In this document: positions 33,012 to 41,789 of the stretch, piece after piece
Position numbering within the stretch: position 1 is the stretch's first letter
Layout: every line of letters starts with the position of its first letter
Assembly (NCBI RefSeq): GCF_016429065.1
Contig: NZ_JAELTX010000028.1
Coordinates: 1 to 45,552 of the forward strand
Direction of reading: 5' to 3'
DNA length: 45,552 nucleotides
Source of the DNA: Pedobacter sp. ASV17
GTDB lineage: Bacteria; Bacteroidota; Bacteroidia; Sphingobacteriales; Sphingobacteriaceae
Program-made: the position numbers and the translations under genes
The notes under the pieces: generated by a model
What the model saw: the letters and a program-made list of their open reading frames with translations, nothing else
Told to the model about the DNA's origin: nothing
The model's database searches: none

Positions 33012-36000
33012 TCATGGTTTTACGCCTTCCAAGGTGAGGTGAACCTGGCGTACTTCGTTCTTATCCTTGCTTTTCAGGTTCACACTGATGCTCACTGGCT
33101 GGTTTGGATCGATTTTATTAAAGGACCATTCGTAAGGATAAGCCAAACATTTAACCGCGGTAGCCACATCATCATTGATGACCAATTCTGCCTCGGCACC
33201 TGTTATTGGCGAAGTACTTAAATAGGTATAAATAGAATCCCAACCAAATGGGGAACGAATTCTGAAAGCGTACAGGGTACCCCAAGGTGCTCCTAAATTA
33301 ATTTCTTTCATTCCCTCTTTTACTGGCGAAAGTTCTTTTTCTACCGTGTTGGTTTGAAGTGGGAAAGCATAAGCCACCATACCTTTTCCAGCTACTGTTG
33401 CCTTTATTTGATGTTCAGCAGATAGTGCACCTACTGGTTCGGAGGTTTGGCCCTGATAAAGTTTAATCCCGGTATTTTTAATCCCTAGCTCGTTGACATT
33501 AAGCGTAAGGTTAAACTGTTGTTGCTTGCTGGATTCGTTTAATAAGATGACCCAAAAGCGGTCCTTTGATTTAGCGGTAAGGTAATTGATTTCTGGAATA
33601 TCAATACTTACCAAACCTTTTTTCAACCAAATACTGGCATTGGCATCGTCGTAAATGGTTCCTTTTCCACCGCCATAAATTCGGTTGTTAAACCAAACAA
33701 AGCCTTCTTGCTTGCCCCAAGGAAAACTGATTCGTCCCTGTGATCTTTGTACGGCTTCGGTCACCAAAAAATCTAAGGTAAAAGCTAAGTGCGGAGAAAT
33801 ATGGTGATAGTAAATTGAATTGATATCTGGGCCTTTGTAAGGATATTCGGCACGGTAAGTAAGGTCTGTATAACCTGTGGCATAGTAGCCAGGATAACCT
33901 GAAAAACGTCCAATAATGGAGTTACGAGCGTATATTTCGAAAATATCACGTTTATTATATTCAGCCATCCGTAGCAAATGCGGTGCCCAGGTTGACATGA
34001 AAATATGGCGAACATTTTTATTCGGCAAAAAGAAGGTACTAGGTTGCTCTAAGCCAAGTCCTACAGGAGAAATTAAAGATTGTGGAACTTCTTTCTCTTT
34101 CACATCTCCAGCACTACGTGGAAAGCCCAAACGAAATTTATCGCCATTTTTCCACCATAAATTGGTATTGCCTTCATATTGGTTTCCTTCGTGGATCAAC
34201 TGCATTTTATCTTCGACCGTTGGATATGAACGGATGCCCGCAATGGTAAAAAACGAAGCATACTCTGCCGCTTTTGCAAACGAAGCATCTTTAGTTACTT
34301 CATAAAGGTCCATCAAATCCCACCAATAGGGATAAAACGAGGTGTTGTAAAATGGTTGAGCGGTAAGCAAATTGCTTTTGGCCCCATACACCTCATTTTG
34401 AACAAAGTCTTTGGCATGTGAAACAGCTTCATTAAGCCATTTCTTATCTTTTGTAAGGCGATATGCGGCTAATTCTTGCGTCCAAGCAGGGATGTTTACC
34501 GAGTAGCCCGAAAGTTTGCGAGGTAGCTGATCTGGCATGGCAACTTGCAACAACCAAGGGTTTTTGTGCCCCAACAGTTGGTTAAGGGATTCAAAATAAG
34601 CTGTGTTAAATTGTACGTTTTTGTAGGGATTTAGTTCAAGCGACTGCTTCGTAGGGTTATATGGAGCACCTACCCCAGTTGCCCATCTGAACGCACTACG
34701 CGAAAGGGTATATTCTATCGTTGGCAGGGCACGGGTCAAATATAAATCTTCATCTTTACCCAGCACCGAAGCCGAAATAATGGCCAAAGGCGATGATTGT
34801 GCTACGGTTGGAGCAATTTTAGGATCGGCTTCTATATCATAAAAACCTTTCAGCTTTGGGTTCCATCCCGAAGCATCCTCATTTTTGATCAGATCGATGA
34901 TGTTAAAGGCGGCATTGGTTAAAGAGGTAGAATCTTGTAAGCGATAATCTTTTACCTGATAAATATGGTTAGAGATATAGACCAAAGCCTCATTCCAATT
35001 GCCAGAAACGGCACCAATGTTAAATTTTCTTTTTAAAGTTGTCCCTTTCAGCAATTTCGAATCGCCCAAACCTAGCACTGGCGCAAAGGCCACAGGCTGT
35101 ATTTCGTTCAACTCATTTTTAAGTGAAAAGCCCATGCGTGAGCTCACGTCTTTTGCCCAATCTAAAGGAAACTCATCGGCTACGCCCGACACAAATAAAC
35201 TTAGGGGTTTGCCTGTATTAACTACCTCTACAATGGCCAAAGGTTGGGGCGTCATGGCACTAGGCACCAACAGCGGTTCCTGCGGAATACGGGTATAATT
35301 GAACATTGGAGGTAACTGCACATTTTTTACACTATTGGCCGCAACAGACTGAAAAGCCGAAACCACGAAACTGTAAAAGCCTTCTTCTTTGGCCACATAC
35401 TCCAAAGTCAATTCGTAATTGGCCGATTCGGGTTTTAGTTTCCAAATGCCTTTTACTTCATTTCCTTCTTCGGTTAAATAAGTGATTTTAATTTCTTCGG
35501 ACGATACTTGTGTAATGGCCGTTGGTTTGCACAAAAGCAAATCGCCTGAGAAAAATGGATTTTTAGCTCCATTTGGATCCATTACCTGATAAGTTTTTCC
35601 ATTAGCAGAAAAGATGGTGATGCTCGTCGCATTTTTCCACGAGGCATAGTAGGGTCCAAATTCAATTTTAGGCTTTTTAGCTTTTAACAGGAAAACTCTA
35701 TTTTCTTCTGCATTTTGGCTAAGGCTTACCCATTTATTATCCTGAAAAACTTCGGTGAGGGTAACGATCTGCTTTTTATTTGTCTTAGCGTCCAAAACTT
35801 CTTGTATGGTCAGTTTTAGCTTGCCATTGGTTAAGGTGCCAAGTACTTTTTCTTTTTTAGTGAAGCGAATTGGTGTAGAAATATTTACTTGCGCTTGGCT
35901 TTGGGCAACCTCAACAGGTTTTAAATAGTAGTTATTAAGTGACTGCTCTTTTTGGTTAGGGTCAAAAGATTCATCCGTAGTAAAAAAAACAGCGTCACAA

Positions 36001-36473
36001 CGGGCAAAACTCAACTTGGTATTTTTTAACCTTAACAGATTTTCGCCAGCATTCAAGGTTACTTTTCCTACTTTTTCCCAATGGTATCCTTCTTTTAAAT
36101 GAGCGCCAGATTCTGTACCTACTGGTTCATCATTGCAGATCAAAAGATATTTTCTTGTCCCTGGTTTATTTTCAGCGTAGTCTCTTGACTTGGTCCACAC
36201 AAAGTAACTGCCTTTGTTGGCTATTTTAATCACCGTAAATGCGTCGGTAGTAGACTCCGCAGCCGCAGACCCAATGAGCGCTCCTTTTCCTGAAACATTT
36301 GTCCCTGCCTCTTTACCAAAAGCCCATCCGCCTGGGAATTGAAAATCTTCGGCCTCTATCAAATAGTTTGCTGGTGCTTGCCCGTAAGTATTTACCGCAA
36401 AAAAGCAGGCAAGCAATATGGCAAAACCTATTTTCAAATACTTTCTATCAGCATTAACCCCTTGTTTCATCAT
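33012..36473 (-). CDS. Large secreted beta-sandwich plus alpha-toroid protein (1153 aa), paralog of the 1136-aa protein
   Basis: The start is the ATG at 36473, whose A is shared with the TGA stop of the upstream gene (TGATG), showing translational coupling; a TTG one codon upstream is ignored. A signal segment ends at TYGQ. Modules as in the 1136-aa protein: binding module ~35-175 (YLIEAEDFQFPGGWAFG, SYFVWTKSRDYAENKPGTRKYL), beta-sandwich ~195-490 (VKNVQLPPMFNYTRIPQEP), helical toroid ~500-920 (SPLAIISASVLGKDEDLYL, FYNTSFYPYWWDLMDLYEVTKD, YHHISPHLAFTLDFLVTEAVQRSQGRISFPWG), C-terminal beta part. No sorting domain was seen. Expected role: glycan binding and cleavage; no family or catalytic residues could be assigned. 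Confidence 0.72.
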   Translation of the reverse strand: MMKQGVNADRKYLKIGFAILLACFFAVNTYGQAPANYLIEAEDFQFPGGWAFGKEAGTNVSGKGALIGSAAAESTTDAFTVIKIANKGSYFVWTKSRDYAENKPGTRKYLLICNDEPVGTESGAHLKEGYHWEKVGKVTLNAGENLLRLKNTKLSFARCDAVFFTTDESFDPNQKEQSLNNYYLKPVEVAQSQAQVNISTPIRFTKKEKVLGTLTNGKLKLTIQEVLDAKTNKKQIVTLTEVFQDNKWVSLSQNAEENRVFLLKAKKPKIEFGPYYASWKNATSITIFSANGKTYQVMDPNGAKNPFFSGDLLLCKPTAITQVSSEEIKITYLTEEGNEVKGIWKLKPESANYELTLEYVAKEEGFYSFVVSAFQSVAANSVKNVQLPPMFNYTRIPQEPLLVPSAMTPQPLAIVEVVNTGKPLSLFVSGVADEFPLDWAKDVSSRMGFSLKNELNEIQPVAFAPVLGLGDSKLLKGTTLKRKFNIGAVSGNWNEALVYISNHIYQVKDYRLQDSTSLTNAAFNIIDLIKNEDASGWNPKLKGFYDIEADPKIAPTVAQSSPLAIISASVLGKDEDLYLTRALPTIEYTLSRSAFRWATGVGAPYNPTKQSLELNPYKNVQFNTAYFESLNQLLGHKNPWLLQVAMPDQLPRKLSGYSVNIPAWTQELAAYRLTKDKKWLNEAVSHAKDFVQNEVYGAKSNLLTAQPFYNTSFYPYWWDLMDLYEVTKDASFAKAAEYASFFTIAGIRSYPTVEDKMQLIHEGNQYEGNTNLWWKNGDKFRLGFPRSAGDVKEKEVPQSLISPVGLGLEQPSTFFLPNKNVRHIFMSTWAPHLLRMAEYNKRDIFEIYARNSIIGRFSGYPGYYATGYTDLTYRAEYPYKGPDINSIYYHHISPHLAFTLDFLVTEAVQRSQGRISFPWGKQEGFVWFNNRIYGGGKGTIYDDANASIWLKKGLVSIDIPEINYLTAKSKDRFWVILLNESSKQQQFNLTLNVNELGIKNTGIKLYQGQTSEPVGALSAEHQIKATVAGKGMVAYAFPLQTNTVEKELSPVKEGMKEINLGAPWGTLYAFRIRSPFGWDSIYTYLSTSPITGAEAELVINDDVATAVKCLAYPYEWSFNKIDPNQPVSISVNLKSKDKNEVRQVHLTLEGVKP

Positions 36474-39097
36474 CAATAATTTAAGGCAATCACTTTTAAA
36501 CCATAAGCTTCAATTTCGATATTCCACGTTGGATCAGCAGCGGCTAATTTTTGCTTTTTTGAAGCAGGGTCTACAAACGCTGCACTTTTTATTTTGCTTA
36601 CCGAAGCCCCCTGAATTTTCTCGGGATTGATATGGATTTTTGTGCTTAAAGGCTTGTTGCTGTTATTGAGCAAAACCAAAAAACATTTCTTTTGATCTGT
36701 ATTAATGGCTTCAATATAATCCAAGTAAGGGCTGTCTGCTTTGAGCAAACCATCACTAAGCATTAATGAAACGGGCGTGCTATAAACTTTCCCTTTTGCA
36801 AAGCCATAACTTTGATGCGGCCCTACTTTTGGGGTGATAAATCCTCTTGGAAAGGAAACTTCGCCATTGGAACGGAGCTTTGCCTCCGACAAAAGATAGT
36901 CGGTAATCCAACCAATTTGCCACCAAGCGTGATGAGGGAATGAACCTGGCCCAGCATTCATGGCCGTCCAGTAATAAGAAGCTACACTTGTTTTTTTGTC
37001 TACAAAGGCATCTCGGCCCCATGCAGCGGCTCTAGCCATGTCTAAATAAATAGGGTCTTTGGTAAGTTCATAAATACGCACAAACAAACCCGCATGACTG
37101 GCCAATAAAATGGGTCCTAGGGAGTTGGCAGAGCCTATGCTTCCGCCATGTTCAAAACTTAAACCTACTTGGCTAATTTCCCAATCTTGACGGCTAATGC
37201 CTTTTACCGTTTTCACCTCTTTTGTAGGGATTGGATGCGTATAAATTGAAGTGGTATAAAATTTAGCCGCTTTAATGGCCGATTTTAGATAAAGATCTTT
37301 TTTGGTCAGTTCATACAAATCCAATAATGCTTGGATACTTTGTCCCGTTGCAAAATCTTGTACAAATCTGGTATCGCCACAAACGCCTAAAAAATGCCCA
37401 CTATCTACTGCTTGTTTGATATACCAATCGGCACCTTTACAAGCCGCTATCAAATATTTTTGATCACCCAAAACTCGATAGGCAATCAGCAATCCGTAAA
37501 ACGTTGGTCGTAAATCTTGAAGTTCTGTAAAGAGCTGCTTTTCGGAGGCATGGTCATAAGCCACTGCCCATTCGCCTTGCTGTCCTTGCCAAGCCAGCAA
37601 TCGCTCCGCACCTTTTCTCAATTTTTCTTTTAATTCGGCATCGCCTGGTTCAAACAGCAAGATGTTACCAATATCCATCATCGTGTAGTAGGTTACGCCA
37701 ATAGGTTCAACATATGGCCCCCACTCTTCTGTAAACTTTTTGCTTTTGGATAGGTAATATTGTCCCGCAGCGGATCCTTCAAAAAAACCTGGTTTTTCCT
37801 CTTGTTGAAGCAATTTGAAATTACGCGCAAACGGTAACCGTTGTTTTTGTAAAACGGAGTCCTTCATGATATTCGAAAGCATCCACATGGCACCGTAATC
37901 GGAGTTTTTCATCGCATCTTTATCTGATCCCAACACCCCGCCAAGATAGGCCTGTGCACCTATGGTTAGGTTTTTATACTGTTCGGTACGCCACATGGAG
38001 GTTTTATCGTCGACCACGTATTTATGCATAGCCAAAATACGGTCTGTTAGCGACTGCGAAGTTTGCTTCAAGTCCAAGAAGTCCTTAAAACGATAAATAT
38101 CATAAACGGCATGTTTAAATACCGTATACCAATCTGCTACTTGAAACGAGTATCTAAAAGTAAAACTTGTGGTTTCTCCCTTTTTAAGGAACGATCCTTT
38201 TTGTCCTAACACTGGATGATAAGCCGTTGGTGAAAGTTTTGCCTCTCTGTTCATGAGCGAAAGCCCCAACAACCATTCATTATGGGTGTTTTTATCTTTG
38301 TCCCAAGGGTTTCTTCCGGTGCCTGGTTCTGGAATAACCGCCATGGTTACCCCATTTTTTGAACTGATCAATGGCGAAAGTGTGCTTGCGGTACGTTCTC
38401 TTACCACAATTGGTCTATCTGGAATGCCTTGTCCGTAGGCATAGGCCTTCACCAAATCTTTTTCTAGCATTGCCCCCTGAAAATATCCCGGCATTAATCC
38501 CCAAGACAATTGCTCATTTGAAACCGTTGCCACGGTTGGACTTGCAATAGAATAGTAGCCGTCTTTATTGGCTTTCAATGTTATTTTAACCGTAATATCC
38601 GTAGGGAACTTTGGATCAATTTGCCACAAAGCATTAACGCTCGCCGTTCCCGTTTCTTTGGAGAAGTTGAGGGATTGATCTTTATTTTTGGTAACCTGAT
38701 CGGGATAGAAATGAATAGCCTCCCCCGCAGTATTTAATTGCACCGATTGCGTTACCTGACTCCAATGAGAGGTGATGTACTTATAAACAGGTTCAGGAAA
38801 ATTTGACTTTTTGCCATTTTTATCAAACAAGGGAGCCTCCACGGTATCTGGTTTAACGGCAGTATAAAGCAATGTATAATTTCCCTCTGGATTGGGTACC
38901 TGTATCCAATTTTGTTGGCCTTTGACTGCAATATGACCAATGCGCCATCCTTTTTCTCCTTTTTTCCATCGGAGATCCAGTTTCGATCCTTTCAACACTA
39001 GCTCCTCAGTACTTTGCCAAGCAATATTACAGAAGGCGATGATGGCAAGACAGCTCAAGAGGCCAGTATAAAACGCATTTTTTTTCTTAAAAGTCAT
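36473..39097 (-). CDS. Secreted toroid-fold protein (874 aa), putative glycan-active enzyme
   Basis: The N-terminus (MTFKKKNAFYTGLLSCLAIIAFCNIAWQ) is a signal peptide or membrane anchor. Residues ~30-330 are beta-rich (LDLRWKKGEKGWRIGHIAVKG, YYSIASPTVATVSNEQLSWGLMPGYFQGAM). Residues ~340-740 are paired helices of toroid type (WQGQQGEWAVAYDH, LRPTFYGLLIAYRVLG, DLYELTKKDLYLKSAIKAAKFY, SQVGLSFEHGGSIGSANSLGPILLASHAG). A segment around 720-790 (HHAWWQIGWITDYLLSEAKLRSNG, FPRGFITPK) aligns by eye with the 1153- and 1136-aa proteins, so it is a distant relative lacking the N-terminal binding module. It is coupled to the 1153-aa gene by a 1-base overlap. Family unassigned. Confidence 0.68.
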   Translation of the reverse strand: MTFKKKNAFYTGLLSCLAIIAFCNIAWQSTEELVLKGSKLDLRWKKGEKGWRIGHIAVKGQQNWIQVPNPEGNYTLLYTAVKPDTVEAPLFDKNGKKSNFPEPVYKYITSHWSQVTQSVQLNTAGEAIHFYPDQVTKNKDQSLNFSKETGTASVNALWQIDPKFPTDITVKITLKANKDGYYSIASPTVATVSNEQLSWGLMPGYFQGAMLEKDLVKAYAYGQGIPDRPIVVRERTASTLSPLISSKNGVTMAVIPEPGTGRNPWDKDKNTHNEWLLGLSLMNREAKLSPTAYHPVLGQKGSFLKKGETTSFTFRYSFQVADWYTVFKHAVYDIYRFKDFLDLKQTSQSLTDRILAMHKYVVDDKTSMWRTEQYKNLTIGAQAYLGGVLGSDKDAMKNSDYGAMWMLSNIMKDSVLQKQRLPFARNFKLLQQEEKPGFFEGSAAGQYYLSKSKKFTEEWGPYVEPIGVTYYTMMDIGNILLFEPGDAELKEKLRKGAERLLAWQGQQGEWAVAYDHASEKQLFTELQDLRPTFYGLLIAYRVLGDQKYLIAACKGADWYIKQAVDSGHFLGVCGDTRFVQDFATGQSIQALLDLYELTKKDLYLKSAIKAAKFYTTSIYTHPIPTKEVKTVKGISRQDWEISQVGLSFEHGGSIGSANSLGPILLASHAGLFVRIYELTKDPIYLDMARAAAWGRDAFVDKKTSVASYYWTAMNAGPGSFPHHAWWQIGWITDYLLSEAKLRSNGEVSFPRGFITPKVGPHQSYGFAKGKVYSTPVSLMLSDGLLKADSPYLDYIEAINTDQKKCFLVLLNNSNKPLSTKIHINPEKIQGASVSKIKSAAFVDPASKKQKLAAADPTWNIEIEAYGLKVIALNY

Positions 39098-39132
39098 GGC
39101 TAAGCAATGGTGATTTTTGTTTTAACTTGAGG

Positions 39133-39193
39133 CGTCATTGCGAGGTAGATTGCTTTCCCGAAAAATCGGGACAGGCTGTTCCTCGCAATGACG
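39133..39193. repeat. REP-like hairpin between the DUF5017 gene and the toroid gene
   Basis: The outer arms CGTCATTGCGAGG (39133-39145) and CCTCGCAATGACG (39181-39193) are a perfect 13-bp inverted repeat. An inner stem CCCGA/TCGGG (39157-39161/39166-39170) sits inside. A T-run follows on the plus strand. It lies in the 153-bp gap of the operon and may act as an mRNA stabiliser or attenuator; it resembles the degraded copy near 3956. Confidence 0.8.
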
Positions 39194-39250
39194 ACATTTT
39201 TAAATAGTTTACTTATAATTAAAAAATATATAGTTCACGCTATTTTTATG

Positions 39251-40129
39251 TTACTGAACAATATTTAACGTCAGTTCTTTCACGGTTTCTTTAACAGATG
39301 AACCCAACCTGTTTGAAACCAAGAAGGAAACTTTATATACACCTGCCTTATCGTATTTGTAAATAAAATCCGAGGGCTGTGTGCTGATATTCTTAAGTAC
39401 ATAACCTACATCTGACTTGATGAAATTTGGGTCTAATTGTTTAGATACCACCCAATCTTCATTATCATCTGAACCTGCTGCACCACCGTACATCAGTAAC
39501 TGTGCACTAGTAATGGTCCATACTGCCGCTGGGTTTTTATAGTTGATTCCCACCCAGCCCGCATCTGCCATCACGGCTAATGGCGTAACCGAAGTTCCAC
39601 GAACCGAATTGGCATTAAAAGTACGAATGACCCAACGGTTTTGTTGGGCCGTGGTTTTCACATCAGTGTATTTGAATGCCACAGAAATTGGCTTTCCGAG
39701 ATCCGAAAAATCAGATAAATCGATGGCCCCAGAAGGCGTATTATCCGCACCAGTAGAAAATACTGCACGACTGGAAACATCGGTCCATTTTGCTGCGCTA
39801 ACGGTAGTGGCATTAATAGCTCCGGTAATGTCTGAAGTAACCATTAACTGAAGGTTTTGTCTCACTCCCCTATCTACTAAAGAGGTAAATTGAACTTGCA
39901 ACTTACCAGGTAACGAGGTACGGTTACGGAACTCATATTTCTTTCCATCTTCTCCAGAAAAGAAGGTAATGTTATCTGGGTTTCCTGAAAATTTAAAAGT
40001 TATCTCTTCACCAACTTTATAGGTTAAGGCGGCAGTTTTCACCTCAAATTCAGGCGTTTCTACTTTATCTTTTGCACATCCCGATAAGACAACCAATAAA
40101 GTACTTATCGCAAAAATCAAGTGTTTCAT
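39251..40129 (-). CDS. DUF5017 surface lipoprotein of the SusCD system
   Basis: The start at ATG 40129 gives a classic lipoprotein signal (MKHLIFAISTLLVVLSGC, lipidated C18); an ATG 7 codons upstream (40150) is also possible. The ~275-residue mature part is all-beta: an N-terminal PKD/Ig-like stretch (FEVKTAALTYKVGEEITFKFSGNPDNITFFSGEDGKKYEF), then a sandwich domain with DWVVSKQLDPN and a C-terminal strand SVKETVKELTLNIVQ. DUF5017 proteins stand directly after susD in many Bacteroidota loci and are thought to be surface glycan-binding proteins. The gap to susD is 6-27 bp depending on the start. Confidence 0.85.
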   Translation of the reverse strand: MKHLIFAISTLLVVLSGCAKDKVETPEFEVKTAALTYKVGEEITFKFSGNPDNITFFSGEDGKKYEFRNRTSLPGKLQVQFTSLVDRGVRQNLQLMVTSDITGAINATTVSAAKWTDVSSRAVFSTGADNTPSGAIDLSDFSDLGKPISVAFKYTDVKTTAQQNRWVIRTFNANSVRGTSVTPLAVMADAGWVGINYKNPAAVWTITSAQLLMYGGAAGSDDNEDWVVSKQLDPNFIKSDVGYVLKNISTQPSDFIYKYDKAGVYKVSFLVSNRLGSSVKETVKELTLNIVQ

Positions 40130-40156
40130 TTTTTTAATTTTTATGGTCATCAAATT

Positions 40157-41764
40157 TTACCAGCCAGGATTTTGATCATGAACGCCAATACCTGGATTAA
40201 GCACCAATTCTGAATTTGGAATTGGGAAAAGGAGATTTCTGGCCGAGGTATTTTTACCTGCCGAGCTTGCATATCTCCAGTTGGATGGTGCATTTGCTGT
40301 AATCTCTGTTGCCAAGGTATTCATTTTGGTCACGTAAATGCCCCAACGTTTTAAATCATGTTGCCTCATTCCTTCAAAAGCAAACTCTCTGGCTCTCTCA
40401 TTTTGAATTTCTTCCAAAAATCTAGCTGGTGCTAAACCTGTTGCCACATCCACTGTAGGATCTGCTACGTTTACGGGTTTGTTGTGCCCTCTCCTTCTTA
40501 CTTGGTTCAGATAATTTTCTGCCAAAGCATTAGGTCCGTTATTAATCGCATTGGCCGCTTCGGCATACATCAACAACACATCTGAATAACGTAGTACAGG
40601 GAAATTAACGGCATTAAAATCTTTTGTTTTAGGCATTACACTTTCATAAGTTCTGCGCCATTTACCAATGTTACGGTCGTAAATTTGTGCGGTTGTCCAA
40701 GCGGTTTGGGTAGTTACATTGTTGGTGGTAGTATACCTAAATGGCGCTATACACCAGTCACGTCGCACATCGGTAGCATCGTATAAATTATACAAACGTG
40801 CCGTGGTGTTGATGCTTCCCGTAGAATATCCTGGATCAACCAAATCTGTACTGGTAATGCCATTGCTAATTCCCAAGGTACCTCCTTGCATAAAACTACC
40901 TGTATTGTTACCATAAAAACCCACTTCCCAAATACATTCCTTTGGATCTTGTAGGTCTTTGGCTGCGTTAATGAAAATTTGTTTGTAGTCGGTATTTAAA
41001 GCATGTCTACCTGAGTTGATTACTTTTTCAGACCACTGTAAGGCTTCGGCATATTTTGTTTGATCGTATAAAGGCTGTCCTGCCATGGTTAAGCAAACTT
41101 TGGCCAATATGCCCGCTACTGCAGATTTTGTTATTCTTTCACTGTATTCAATACCTGTATCTGTTTTGTCGGCAGGATCTTTTTTAACATCCAATACCAA
41201 AGGATATGCTTCCGTCATGTCTTTTAAAATTTGGGCATACACGTCCTTAAGTGGTGCTCTAGGCAGCGGCACTTCCATAGGGTTTTTGGTAGAAACTAGT
41301 TTCAATGGCACACCACCAAAGTTATCTGCCAATAAAAAATAATAGTAAGCTCTTAAAAACAATGCTTCGCCACGCACATTGTTGCGTCTCTGCTCGTCCA
41401 TCACTGGTTTATTGATATTTTCAAGCACTGCATTGGCACGGTCAATGCCCTGATAAAGCGCTTCCCAAAACCTGCCAATGTCCACATGTGCCGCATCAAA
41501 ATCTAATACATAAATGGAAGCTGTAGAAACATTGCGGTAAAAAAACTCATCGCTAATGGCCAAGTAGGTAAACAAACCTCTGCGATAGGTTCTTTCATCC
41601 GCTAATTTATTATAAACGCCCACTAAAGCGGTGTTCAATTCGCTTTCGGTATTAAAATGATTCTCTGGTGTTTTAAAATCAGTTGGTTCTGTATCTAAAA
41701 ATTTCTTGCAGGAAGTAAACGGCAAGGTGAATAAGATGCACATCAAATAAATAATCCTTTTCAT
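40157..41764 (-). CDS. susD: SusD/RagB-family surface glycan-binding lipoprotein
   Basis: The ATG at 41764 (MKRIIYLMCILFTLPFTSCKKFLD) is chosen; a TTG two codons upstream is less likely. Lipobox FTSC, lipidated C19. At ~535 aa it has the family length. Typical SusD features: DTEPTDFKTPENHFNTESELNTALVGVYNKL, the TPR-like RGEALFLRAYYYFLLADNFGGVPL and the C-terminal LNQVRRRGHNKP, NERAREFAFEGMRQHDLKRWG and LFPIPNSELVLNPG. It forms the lid of the SusC transporter on the outer surface and captures the glycan. It lies 25 bp downstream of susC. Confidence 0.97.
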   Translation of the reverse strand: MKRIIYLMCILFTLPFTSCKKFLDTEPTDFKTPENHFNTESELNTALVGVYNKLADERTYRRGLFTYLAISDEFFYRNVSTASIYVLDFDAAHVDIGRFWEALYQGIDRANAVLENINKPVMDEQRRNNVRGEALFLRAYYYFLLADNFGGVPLKLVSTKNPMEVPLPRAPLKDVYAQILKDMTEAYPLVLDVKKDPADKTDTGIEYSERITKSAVAGILAKVCLTMAGQPLYDQTKYAEALQWSEKVINSGRHALNTDYKQIFINAAKDLQDPKECIWEVGFYGNNTGSFMQGGTLGISNGITSTDLVDPGYSTGSINTTARLYNLYDATDVRRDWCIAPFRYTTTNNVTTQTAWTTAQIYDRNIGKWRRTYESVMPKTKDFNAVNFPVLRYSDVLLMYAEAANAINNGPNALAENYLNQVRRRGHNKPVNVADPTVDVATGLAPARFLEEIQNERAREFAFEGMRQHDLKRWGIYVTKMNTLATEITANAPSNWRYASSAGKNTSARNLLFPIPNSELVLNPGIGVHDQNPGW

Positions 41765-41789
41765 GTTCAATTTTTTAAGTGATTATGAT

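Noticed and set aside
36474..36476. TTG start codons one or two codons upstream of ATG (also at 4098, 32997, 40153, 41770)
   Set aside because: An ATG with a better signal peptide or coupling position lies just downstream in each case.
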